From Leptotrichia sp. HSP-342 (GTDB taxonomy: Bacteria > Fusobacteriota > Fusobacteriia > Fusobacteriales > Leptotrichiaceae): DNA of 64,000 nucleotides. A model generated the notes under the pieces. The model saw only the letters and a program-made list of their open reading frames with translations. It was not told where the DNA came from and did not search any database. How positions within the stretch are numbered: position 1 is the first letter of the stretch; each line of letters begins with the position of its first letter. The translations under genes and the position numbers were made by a program. Shown here piece after piece: positions 8,811 through 17,405 of the stretch. The stretch lies in assembly GCF_041199995.1 (NCBI RefSeq), contig NZ_CP165646.1, forward strand, positions 1,178,001 to 1,242,000, given 5' to 3'.

Positions 8811-9155
8811 ATGGAAAATAAAACAGTGGAAGAATTAGTAAAAGAAAATAAAAATAATATGGTTACAACAACACAGTTAAGACAACTTTTGTCAAATTCA
8901 GTAATAGTAAAAAATAAAATATCTTCAAAGATATTAAAGAAAAAAGATAAATTATCAGATGATTTATTAAACGATGTAAAATATCTTTTAATAAAGCATA
9001 CATATCAATGTGGTAGAGAATCTAAAGTAAAGGAATTTGATAAAAAATTTGAAATTTCAGAAAGATTGAAAAAAATAAAAACCAAAGAAGATTTTGATAT
9101 ATTTTATCGTTATTTAGAAGAAATAGTAGCATATGTGAAATATTATATTGGATAA
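8811..9155 (+). CDS. csm2: Type III-A CRISPR effector small subunit Csm2
   Basis: Small, helical, basic protein of 114 residues that matches Csm2, the subunit forming the belly filament of the Csm crRNA-guided complex. The recognisable parts are TTTQLRQLLSNSV near residue 23 and HTYQCGRESKVKEF in the middle. The ATG at 8811 is chosen over 8775 because AGAAAGGA precedes it at good spacing. It is the first gene of a decayed csm operon. csm1/cas10, which normally precedes it, is absent. The frame itself is intact, but with the partners broken the protein probably has no complex to join. Confidence 0.8.
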   Translation: MENKTVEELVKENKNNMVTTTQLRQLLSNSVIVKNKISSKILKKKDKLSDDLLNDVKYLLIKHTYQCGRESKVKEFDKKFEISERLKKIKTKEDFDIFYRYLEEIVAYVKYYIG

Positions 9156-9188
9156 ACTAAAAATAAAAAATAGGAGTGAAAAATAGTT

Positions 9189-9441
9189 ATGAATACATTA
9201 AAAGGAAAATTTATTATAACAGGGAAAATAAAAGTTTTAACAGGACTTCATAGAGGAACATCTGGAGATTTTTCGGCGATAGGAGCGGTAGATAACATTG
9301 TAATTAACGAATAAACCAATAATACCAGGATCTTCATTAAAAGGGAAAATGAGATACTTAAAAGAAAATGAAGATGATATAGAATATTTGAAATCAGAAA
9401 TTGAAAATATAGTGAAATATTTGGAAAGTAGGAGAGAATAA
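9189..9441 (+). pseudogene. csm3: Csm3 remnant (Cas7-family RNase subunit), internally deleted and frameshifted
   Basis: Csm3 is the backbone subunit that cuts target RNA. The start is clear: GKFIITGKIKVLTGLHRG, then GAVDNIVINE, after which the frame hits TAA at 9312. The next family motif continues in another frame as PIIPGSSLKGKMRYL from 9316. About 20 residues later the sequence jumps to the gene end, so roughly 130 of about 215 residues are missing. The catalytic aspartate of family members lies in the retained DN segment. The stop still overlaps the next ATG (TAATG at 9439-9443), as in an intact operon, consistent with an internal deletion. Confidence 0.8.
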
Positions 9442-10356
9442 TGACTTATTTAATATATAAATTAAAATTTCCAAACGGAATTCATGTTGGTGCGAACAAT
9501 TCTTTAGAATTGACAGACACAACTGTAAGTTCAGATGTTTTTTATTCTGCTTTTTATGCTGAATATATTAGAATATTTGGCGAACATGATAGAGAATTAT
9601 TTCAATTAACAGAAAATGATGAATTTAAAGTATCAGATTTGTTGCCTTTTAAAGAAATGAAGACGGAAACGGTTTTTTATGTTCCAAAGCCATTTGTGAA
9701 TGATATTGAAAGAAAACAAAGTAATGATGAAAATGAGCAAGTTGTAGATAGAAAAAAGGTGAAAAAGTTAAGTTATATTCCTGCAAATAGATTAAATGAA
9801 TATTTTGAGTTTCTGGAAACAAGAAAAAATTTTCCTGAAATAGATAACGATATAATGTTGAAGTTTTTAGATTTAATAAAGATTCAGGACTTTATTTTAT
9901 TGTGTAATTACCAGAGAAATGGCAAGAAAAATTTGAAAATGTATTGGAAAGTTTGTCGTTGACAGGAATAGGTGGGAAAAAAGTGCTGGATATGGACAAT
10001 TTAGTATCACAGATGATGCTATGATATTTGATGGAGAATATTTTGATATAATTGAGTCAGAGGATGATAGATTTATAAATGAATCTTTATATAAGGAAAG
10101 TGATAAATATTTACTGTTGTCGTCATATTTGCCACAAAAAGATGAAATTAAAAAAATAAAAAATAAAGAAAATGGCTATCAATTGATAAAAAGAAGTGGA
10201 TTTGTAAATAGTCCTAAATATAGTGAAAATCCACAAAAAAGAAAACAACTTTACATGATTTCTTCAGGAGCAGTATTGAATTTTAAACCAACAGGAAGAT
10301 TGGCAGATTTGAAATTGCATGGAAATCATAGTATTTATAGAATGGGAAAGATAGTT
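9441..10356 (+). pseudogene. csm4: Csm4 remnant (Cas5-family subunit), frameshifted and fused to csm5
   Basis: Csm4 caps the 5' tag end of the crRNA complex. The N-terminus is good: YKLKFPNGIHVGANNSLE and SSDVFYSAFYAEY. The frame is then lost near 9915-9925. The correct continuation (WQEKFENVLESLSLTGIGGK) runs in a second frame and shifts again at a run of six A before SAGYGQF (about 9980). From there the frame is open through YLLLSSYLP and RSGFVNSP to HSIYRMGK, the usual Csm4 C-terminal region. Instead of a stop the frame continues straight into csm5 sequence at about 10351-10357. At least two frameshifts plus one fusion are visible. Confidence 0.78.
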
Positions 10357-11564
10357 AGATATAAAATGGAGATGGAAGTTTTGACGCCTGTGTATATTGC
10401 AGGGACTGATTATAAGTCGAAATTGAATAAGAAAGAATATATTTATGCTAAAGATAGAAAAATATTAATACTGATAGATAGTAATAAATTTATTAAATTT
10501 TTAACTGAAAAAGGCTATTTTGAAAAATATTTGTCTTATATTGAAACTCAAGCCAATGTAAAAGAAAACAAACAATATGATTTGAGTAAATTTTTAAAGG
10601 AAAATGGAATATATAGAAATATAAATGAATTTAAGAAAAAAGAATATAAGCAAAGTTTAAATACAAAAAATGGGATTACTTTGGTAAATAGAAATGTAAA
10701 TGGAACTTCATATATTAAAGGAAGCTCGATAAAAGGGGCTTTGGTAAATCTTTTATTGGTTAGTTATATTATAAGAAATAGAAATGAATTTAAGGATGAG
10801 ATAAGTTACATATATAGCATAATAAAAAAAATAAATAATGAAACTAAAAAAAAGGATATGGATGAGATAAAAAGTAAAATTAGTAATGTGGTTAAGAATA
10901 TAGAGGATAAAATATTCCATAAAAAAGAAAAAATAATTATTAGAAATGAAAAAAATGTTCTAACAAAACGTATATTAAAGGAAAATGATGAGAAAACTAA
11001 GAAGTTTGAAATATCTATATCAGATACCTATAATACAAAAAATGAAAATTTTTGTTTTTTTAAAGATTATGATGAAAAGTTAGAAGAAAATAATCAAGTA
11101 AAACCAATGCCTGTAATTAGAGAATATATTAATCCAAAAACTAGATTTATATTTGACATTACTTTAGATTTTGAATTGCTTTCAGAAACCAGATTAAAAA
11201 TAAATTATTTTAATGAAATGATTTGATAAATTTTCTAAAAAAAGCTATGAATTATTTAATAAAGAATACTTTGGAAACACCTAATGATTTGGGTAGTCAA
11301 AATTTAATATTAGGAGCAAATATAGGTTTTCATCAGAAAACAATTATTCATGCATTATTTGGAAATGAGAAAAATAGATTGGATGTTGTAAAAAGACTTT
11401 TATATCAGAGTAATAGTGATAAAAAATTAAATCATTTAATAGATGATGAATTTTCTCCAAGAGTGTTAAATAGAATAAAGATTAAAGAAAATGGAGAACT
11501 AAAATCGAAGTTAGCAGGATTAGTTGAAATTAGGAAAATATCTCAAAAGGAAGTGGGGAAATAA
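10357..11564 (+). pseudogene. csm5: Csm5 remnant (Cas7-family subunit), fused upstream and frameshifted near 11222
   Basis: Csm5 caps the 3' end of the Csm complex and recruits nucleases for crRNA trimming. Family features are YKMEMEVLTPVYIAG at the beginning and TSYIKGSSIKGALVNLLL, matching the IPGSSIKGALR motif. The frame ends at a TGA at 11225. The remaining C-terminal third follows in the next frame: LILGANIGFHQKTI and SPRVLNRIKI, ending LAGLVEIRKI. A single +1 shift explains this. The piece 10021-11226 is read as one frame together with the csm4 tail. Confidence 0.78.
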
Positions 11565-11565
11565 G

Positions 11566-12288
11566 ATGCTTGCAAAAATAGAAATGGAAATTGAAGGGAA
11601 TGGGTTAGATGTGAATATGAGTTCGCTTTTTCATGGATATTTGATGAGCAGTATCGATTCTGCTTATGCGGATTATTTACATTATAATGAAACACATCCT
11701 TATACTTCATGTATTTATAAAGATATGGAAAGTGGAAAAATATTTTGGAGGATAACGACCTTTAATAAAAATGCTTACGAAATGTTAATAGAATACTTTT
11801 TAGAGAATGATGTAAAAAATATTTATTTGGAAAAAAAGGAAATTGAAGTATTTATAAAATCAGTTTCTATGAAAAAGACATCTTTTGATGAACTGTTTTT
11901 TAATGATGAGAAGAAAAATAAAATATATTTTTTAACTCCGACAACTCATAAATCAAATGGAGTATTACAAATATTTCCGAATATTTCAACATTACTTCTA
12001 GGAGTAATAAATAAAATAAATCAACATTCGGATACAATTAAGTTGGAAGATGAAAATGTGATAAATGAACTTTTGAAAAAAGTGTATATTGACGAATATA
12101 ATTTTCGAACTAGATATTTCTTTTTGGAAAATGTAAGGATTAAAGGGTTTATTGGAAATATAAAAATTAGAATAAAAAGTAAAGATGCAATTCTTTGGCA
12201 ACTTCTGAATTTTTTATTGCAAGTGTCTGAATATACAGGACTTGGAGTAAAAACAGCATTGGGAATGGGAGGAATAAAAAATGGATAA
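11566..12288 (+). CDS. cas6: CRISPR pre-crRNA endoribonuclease Cas6
   Basis: Cas6 cuts the CRISPR transcript within each repeat. The protein has 240 residues, the usual size, with two RAMP/ferredoxin-like halves. His39 and His44 (YLHYNETHPYTS) are in the N-terminal region where the catalytic His normally lies, and the glycine-rich loop YTGLGVKTALGMGG ends the protein. The ATG at 11566 is chosen because it follows the csm5 stop by one base and has a GGGGAA-type binding site. The stop overlaps the csm6 start (12281). This is the best-preserved large cas gene in the locus. It could still process transcripts from an array elsewhere in the genome. Confidence 0.8.
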   Translation: MLAKIEMEIEGNGLDVNMSSLFHGYLMSSIDSAYADYLHYNETHPYTSCIYKDMESGKIFWRITTFNKNAYEMLIEYFLENDVKNIYLEKKEIEVFIKSVSMKKTSFDELFFNDEKKNKIYFLTPTTHKSNGVLQIFPNISTLLLGVINKINQHSDTIKLEDENVINELLKKVYIDEYNFRTRYFFLENVRIKGFIGNIKIRIKSKDAILWQLLNFLLQVSEYTGLGVKTALGMGGIKNG

Positions 12289-13702
12289 TAAGAATATTGA
12301 TGAAAATAAAGAAAGAGTACTTTTAACATTTGCAGGAAATTAGAGGTAATTATGATGGGCCTATACTTCATATTTGACATTATTATAGGCCTGAAAAAAT
12401 ATATTTAGTTTTAACTTCTAAAATGCAAAAAAGAAATGAGAATAAAATTTATGAAAAAGCGATAAAGGAAAGTTTGAAAGATTATAACCCAATATTTGAA
12501 TATATTAAGACTGATATTGGTAATGCACATTTGTTTGATATATATTTTAATAAAATAAATGAAACATTTAATAGAATAAAATTAGAACATCCAAATGCGG
12601 AAGTTTTGGTAAATGTAACATCGGGAACTGCCCAAATGATTAGCAATTTAGTGATGTACACAGTTGATGCTATAAATATAAATATTATTCCGATACAAGT
12701 GGCTACTCCTGAAGGAAAAGGAAATACATCAAAAGTCGTAAATGATAGTTATAAAGTGAACAATGAGAAAGAAAATAATTTTGATAATATAGAGGAATTT
12801 AGAACAAATAGAATATTATTTCCTGATTTAAGACAATATTCAAGACTTTTAGCAAAAAATTAGATAAAATAATTATTAAAAAAATATGAATATCCGACAT
12901 GTCTAGAGTTATTAAAAAGGGATATTTTTCAAGAAAATAGTAAATTAAACGGACTTCTTAATTTTGCAAATGATAGACGACACTTAAAAGGTTTGAAATC
13001 AAATGGGAAATTAAAAAGTTTGAATGATAAAAAATTTGATAAATTCTATTATTACAGTAGAAATGAAACAAATGAAAATAAAGTAAAAGAATGGTACAAA
13101 ATTGTAGATTATTTTGCACTTGGTAATATTAAGCAAAAATCTGGTGATATAGCAGGGTATACGATAATGTTAGAACCTTTGATTGTAAATATTTATTTGT
13201 CAATTTTAAGAGATGTTTTTGGGAAAAATTATCGGATTTATTTTCAGAAAAAAGAAAATAGGAAGAATTCAGTTATAAAACAGACATTTTAAAAATAAAA
13301 AAATACGATGGATTAAAAGAAAAAATTGAATATGAATTAGGAATTGTGGACTTGAAAAATTCAACGTTTGTATCAGATAATGTGTTAATTGCTACAATTA
13401 AATATTTTATTGAAAAAAATGAGTTTGGAATACTGGAAAAAATGGACTTAGCGTATTTTTCTGATTTCAGTAAAACTTTGCATAAAATAAAAGAAGTCAG
13501 AAATATGATTGCTCATTCATTAAAAACTATTAATAGAGATGATTTTAACAGTGAAGCAAAAGTTGGGATAGATACTGTGAATAGAAAAATAACTGATTTT
13601 TTCAAAAAATATTACACAGGTTTTGGATATAAAGAGAATATAATATGTGTTTATGATGAAATAAATAAAATAGCAAATGAAATTTTGGAAACAGAAAAAT
13701 AA
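12281..13702 (+). pseudogene. csm6: Csm6 remnant (CARF-HEPN ring-nuclease-activated RNase), multiply disrupted
   Basis: Csm6 is the accessory RNase activated by cyclic oligoadenylate made by Cas10. The start (RVLLTFAGN) is followed by TAG at 12341. The next motif YDGPILHI is in another frame and is interrupted by TGA before HYYRPEKIYLVLTS. The CARF signature NVTSGTAQM is intact at about 12610-12640. Two compensating shifts around 12850-12890 and another shift near 13258 break the middle. The C-terminal HEPN domain keeps its R-x4-H motif in EVRNMIAHSL. At least five lesions rule out a full-length product. Together the parts equal a normal-sized Csm6. Confidence 0.78.
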
Positions 13703-13830
13703 ATTATATTAAAAAAAAGTAGAATATTTATAAAAATTTAAATTACAAATTTTCTATTTGGCTAAAGTATTTTTCAAAGAACATGAGATAGGTTAAAGTA
13801 AGTAATGTATATGTTTATGAACAAGGAGTA

Positions 13831-14637
13831 ATGTTAAAATATAAAGAAAACAGATTAATTATTAATTATTCAGAAAATAATTTTAAGTCGATACCAATTG
13901 AAAATATAGATAATATTGTGATTTTTGGTACGATTCAAGTTAGTACAAAATGTGTTCAACAAATGCTGACGAGGGGAGTGAATCTAACTTTTTTGTCTAA
14001 AAATGGTTCTTATTTTGGAAGATTGGAATCAACGGGACATGTAAATATAGAAAGGCAGAGATTGCAATTTAGAAAAAATGATGATAAAATTTTTTCTTTA
14101 GAAATAAGTAAACAATTTATTAAAGGAAAGGCAGCAAACCAAAGAACTATACTTATGAGAGCAAATAAATTACTAAAAAGTCCAGAAATTACAGATATTA
14201 TACTAAAAATGTCAGTTTATTCAAAGAATATAGAAAAATCTAAATCTATTGAAGAACTAATGGGAATGGAAGGATATTTAGCAAAATTGTACTATCAAGG
14301 AATTAGTAACATAATTGATAAAGAATATTCATTTTCTAAAAGAACTAGAAGACCGCCAAAAGATCCATTCAATTCTGTTTTTAGTTTTGGATACACACTG
14401 CTCCATTATGAAATATTTACAATTGTTGAATCCAAAGGATTACACCCTTATACCGCATTTCTTCATTCTGATAAATCTAAGCATCCTGCATTATGCTCAG
14501 ACTTAATGGAAGAATGGAGACCGATGTTGATTGACTCTTTGGCAATTGCTCTTTTAAACAATAACAAAATAAAAAAAGGAAATTTTGAGTATAATCAAGA
14601 AAATAGCCAAATAACATATCATAAAATAAGGGTTTAA
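13831..14637 (+). CDS. cas1: Cas1 spacer-integration nuclease, shortened at both ends
   Basis: Cas1 integrates new spacers together with Cas2. The visible frame has 268 residues, against about 320-340 normally. Catalytic positions are present: Glu147 in GMEGYLAKLYY, His212 in GLHPYTAFLHSD, and Asp224/Glu227 in SDLMEEWRP. The natural start appears to be the ATG at 13783, whose frame continues into KVSNVYVYEQGVM, but its third codon is TAG. Translation would therefore have to begin at the ATG at 13831, losing the first beta strands. The C-terminus stops about 50 residues early. There is no cas2 and no repeat array beside it. It is probably non-functional. Confidence 0.72.
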   Translation: MLKYKENRLIINYSENNFKSIPIENIDNIVIFGTIQVSTKCVQQMLTRGVNLTFLSKNGSYFGRLESTGHVNIERQRLQFRKNDDKIFSLEISKQFIKGKAANQRTILMRANKLLKSPEITDIILKMSVYSKNIEKSKSIEELMGMEGYLAKLYYQGISNIIDKEYSFSKRTRRPPKDPFNSVFSFGYTLLHYEIFTIVESKGLHPYTAFLHSDKSKHPALCSDLMEEWRPMLIDSLAIALLNNNKIKKGNFEYNQENSQITYHKIRV

Positions 14638-14698
14638 TTGAGAGAAGATAAAAAAGGATAAAACTCCGAAAGGAGAAACAAATAAAATTTTAAAATAT

Positions 14699-14724
14699 AA
14701 AATGTCTTTTATAGACATTTTTTT
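14699..14724 (+). terminator. Rho-independent terminator at the end of the cas remnant
   Basis: Stem AAAATGTC / GACATTTT, 7-base loop, T-run. It isolates the csm-cas remnant from the his genes. Confidence 0.8.
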
Positions 14725-14760
14725 GTTTATATTTATTCCTTATTGCAAAACGAAAATTTA

Positions 14761-14789
14761 TTGTCTTTTCTGAAATAACATTGTATAAT
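14761..14789 (+). promoter_or_regulatory. Promoter of the hisH gene cluster
   Basis: TTGTCT (14761-14766) and TATAAT (14784-14789) with a 17-base spacer, about 65 bases before hisH. Confidence 0.7.
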
Positions 14790-14855
14790 GTATTTAAATA
14801 AATTATTAAAAATAACAAATGAACAAACAATAAAATAGAAAGGATTCTTTTACTT

Positions 14856-15491
14856 ATGATAGCAGTGATTGATTATGGAGTAGGAAATCTTTTTTCCTTA
14901 CTTTCTTCTTTAAACTATGTCGGACTAGATACGAAGCTGACTAATAATATTGAAGAGATAAAAAATGCTAAGGGGATAATATTGCCAGGAGTCGGGGCTT
15001 TTAGAGATGCTATTGGAAATTTGGAAAAATATGGGTTAAAAGAGACTTTGATAAGTGAAGCGAAAAAAGGAAAGCCGTTTTTAGGAATTTGTCTTGGTAT
15101 GCAGATGCTTTTTGAAAAAAGTTATGAATATGGTGAATATGAAGGACTTGGTCTTATAAATGGAACTGTTGAGGAAATAAAAAAATATATTCCAGAAAAC
15201 TCTGATTTGAAAATACCTAATATGGGATGGAATAACTTAAAAATAAATGATGAATTTAGAAATGATAAAATTTTGAAAAATGTGAATGTTGAAAGTGAAG
15301 AATATGTGTATTATGTACATTCATATTTTTCAAAGACTGATATGAAAAATATTGTTGCATATTCAGAATACGGAACAAAAATTCCTGGAATTGTAAAAAA
15401 TAAAAATGTATATGGAATGCAATTTCATCCTGAAAAATCTGGAGATACTGGATTGAAGTTATTGAAAAACTGGGGTGAATTAGTAAAATAA
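14856..15491 (+). CDS. hisH: Imidazole glycerol phosphate synthase, glutaminase subunit HisH
   Basis: Supplies ammonia from glutamine to HisF in histidine biosynthesis. It is a class I glutamine amidotransferase of 211 residues with the oxyanion region LPGVGAF, nucleophile Cys79 in GICLGMQMLF, and the His/Glu pair in MQFHPEKSG near the C-terminus. AGAAAGGA precedes the ATG. It is the first his gene here and follows a promoter. hisG, hisD, hisB and hisC are not in the window, so the pathway is split over at least two loci. Confidence 0.95.
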   Translation: MIAVIDYGVGNLFSLLSSLNYVGLDTKLTNNIEEIKNAKGIILPGVGAFRDAIGNLEKYGLKETLISEAKKGKPFLGICLGMQMLFEKSYEYGEYEGLGLINGTVEEIKKYIPENSDLKIPNMGWNNLKINDEFRNDKILKNVNVESEEYVYYVHSYFSKTDMKNIVAYSEYGTKIPGIVKNKNVYGMQFHPEKSGDTGLKLLKNWGELVK

Positions 15492-15576
15492 AAGTAAAAT
15501 TGTAATTATTTTACTTAATTTATTCATTTTTAGGTTGGTTTTGATAATTTATTTTTTAATTGAGAAAGAGGTATTT

Positions 15577-16431
15577 ATGAAGAAGATAATATTATTGATG
15601 AGTATTTTTGCAGCAGTTAATATGAATGCTAAAAGTCGAAGCGAAATGATAAGGCAGGATTTGTCAAAATTAGGAGTTTCTCAGGAAATAATATTAAAAA
15701 CAATAGAACTGGATAAAGAAATACCTAATGTGGTGAGTGAACCTGATAGGGAAAAAGTAAAAAAATTGGCATTAAAAATTGAAGAATTGCTGAAAAAGAA
15801 TGAGAAGAATTTTGTATTATCAGAAAATTTGATAAATATTTATAATGCACTTGGAAAAAGTGAGGCTGAAAAATTAAATAATTTTAAGCGGTATGAAAAA
15901 TATAATCCTTATGAAGTGTCAAAATTATTTTTTTCAAATATGTATTATTCTAACAAAGGAGATACAGTAGCGTTTGATAAAAATTATGAAAAACTTAAAA
16001 GGGAATACCCTGATTATCTAATCACTAGAATTGCTGTAACATATACGATAGGAAGAGATGCAATCTGGAATGTTATGAAAAACGATGAAAAAGCGGCACT
16101 TGCAAGTTTAAATTCCATTATGAAGATGTGCGATGATAAAACAAAAACGGAAGAATCACGTATTTCTGATGAGCAGGCGTGGGCATACAAATTGACGATG
16201 GGATGGTTTGCGATAAGTTTTTATTTAAATGAGAATCGTACGCAGGATGCAATTGATTTTTATTATGAAAATTTTGAAGGGAAAAATAAGCCAAGTGAAG
16301 AAATATTGTATTACAACAGGTATCAAAACTGGTATATAAAATCAGAGCTGGCAAAGGCGAATAAAACTGATTTTTACAATAATAAGAAAATATTTCAAAA
16401 AAATTTGGATAAAATAAGAATGTTTGATTAA
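15577..16431 (+). CDS. Secreted protein of unknown function between hisH and hisA
   Basis: Not recognised. 284 residues with an N-terminal signal peptide (MKKIILLMSIFAAVNMNAKS). The rest is rich in Lys, Glu and Asn and predicted helical, with repeated short helices that resemble a TPR-like array (for example YEKYNPYEVSKLFFSNMYYS). The ATG at 15577 follows GAAAGAGG at good spacing; an upstream in-frame TTG at 15535 is unlikely. It sits in the same direction as the his genes but has no obvious metabolic role. It could be an insertion that rides on the his promoter. Confidence 0.7.
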   Translation: MKKIILLMSIFAAVNMNAKSRSEMIRQDLSKLGVSQEIILKTIELDKEIPNVVSEPDREKVKKLALKIEELLKKNEKNFVLSENLINIYNALGKSEAEKLNNFKRYEKYNPYEVSKLFFSNMYYSNKGDTVAFDKNYEKLKREYPDYLITRIAVTYTIGRDAIWNVMKNDEKAALASLNSIMKMCDDKTKTEESRISDEQAWAYKLTMGWFAISFYLNENRTQDAIDFYYENFEGKNKPSEEILYYNRYQNWYIKSELAKANKTDFYNNKKIFQKNLDKIRMFD

Positions 16432-16619
16432 TATTTTGAGATTTTTTATCAAAGTTAGATTTTGAGTATGGTTGTTGGAGCAGATATTCCAAATATTAGG
16501 ATTTTTATATTAAGATTTTTCCTTTGTGTTTTGGAATGACCTAACTTTTTTGAAAAATTTTGCAGTACATAAAATAGAGTTATAAAATAAAGTATATAAT
16601 ATTTGAAGGAGATTAAATT

Positions 16620-17336
16620 ATGATAGAGATTTTTCCAGCGATAGACTTACATAATGGTCAGGCAGTGCGACTAAAACAGGGAGATTATAATCAAGTGGAA
16701 GTGTTTTTTAAAAATCCTGTTGAAGTTTTGGATTTTTTTAATAAAAATAATTCAAAAAATCTTCATATTGTAGATTTGGACGGAGCAAAAGATGGAAATA
16801 CTAAAAATTATGAAGTTATAAAGGAACTGGTTGAAAAAAGTGATTTTTTTGTTCAAGTTGGCGGTGGAATCCGTGATGAAGAGAGAATAAAAAAATATAT
16901 TGAAATTGGTGTAAATAGGGTTATTTTGGGAACAATTGCTGTTGAAAATGAAGGATTTTTAAGAGAAATGGTAAAAAAATATGGAGATAAAATTGCAGTT
17001 TCTGTGGATGCGAAAAATGAAAAAGTCGCTGTAAAGGGATGGACAGAAACAGTTGAATTAAATTCAGTTGATTTTTGCAAAAAGTTATCGGACATTGGAT
17101 TAAAAACAATAATTTATACCGACATTTCAAAAGATGGAATGTTAAATGGTACAAATCTTGAAATTTATAAAAAATTGTCCAAAATAGTAAAATCAGATAT
17201 TATAGCTTCTGGTGGAATTACATTTTTAGATGAAATAAAGGAACTTAATGAAAATGGAGTTTATGGAGCTATTGTTGGAAAGGCAATTTATTCTGGAAAT
17301 CTTGACTTAAAAGAAGTATTGGAAGTTAGCAAATAA
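16620..17336 (+). CDS. hisA: ProFAR isomerase HisA
   Basis: Phosphoribosylformimino-5-aminoimidazole carboxamide ribotide isomerase, a (beta/alpha)8 barrel of 238 residues in histidine biosynthesis. The phosphate-binding half-barrel repeats QVGGGIRDE and IASGGITFLDE are visible. The catalytic Asp8 lies in FPAIDLHNGQAVRL and the second Asp in YTDISKDGMLNG. GAAGGAG precedes the ATG. Its product is the substrate of HisF/HisH. Confidence 0.95.
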   Translation: MIEIFPAIDLHNGQAVRLKQGDYNQVEVFFKNPVEVLDFFNKNNSKNLHIVDLDGAKDGNTKNYEVIKELVEKSDFFVQVGGGIRDEERIKKYIEIGVNRVILGTIAVENEGFLREMVKKYGDKIAVSVDAKNEKVAVKGWTETVELNSVDFCKKLSDIGLKTIIYTDISKDGMLNGTNLEIYKKLSKIVKSDIIASGGITFLDEIKELNENGVYGAIVGKAIYSGNLDLKEVLEVSK

Positions 17337-17405
17337 TATTTTAAAAATTGTTTAAATGAAATTGAAAATGTAAATATTGCATATTAAAAGAAAGTGGGTG
17401 TAAAA

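Noticed and set aside
12021-12380. 119-residue frame on the minus strand opposite cas6/csm6
   Set aside because: It is the complement of cas6 coding sequence, has no binding site and no family resemblance.
14640-14855. CRISPR array after cas1
   Set aside because: No unit is repeated; only a single small hairpin and a terminator are present.
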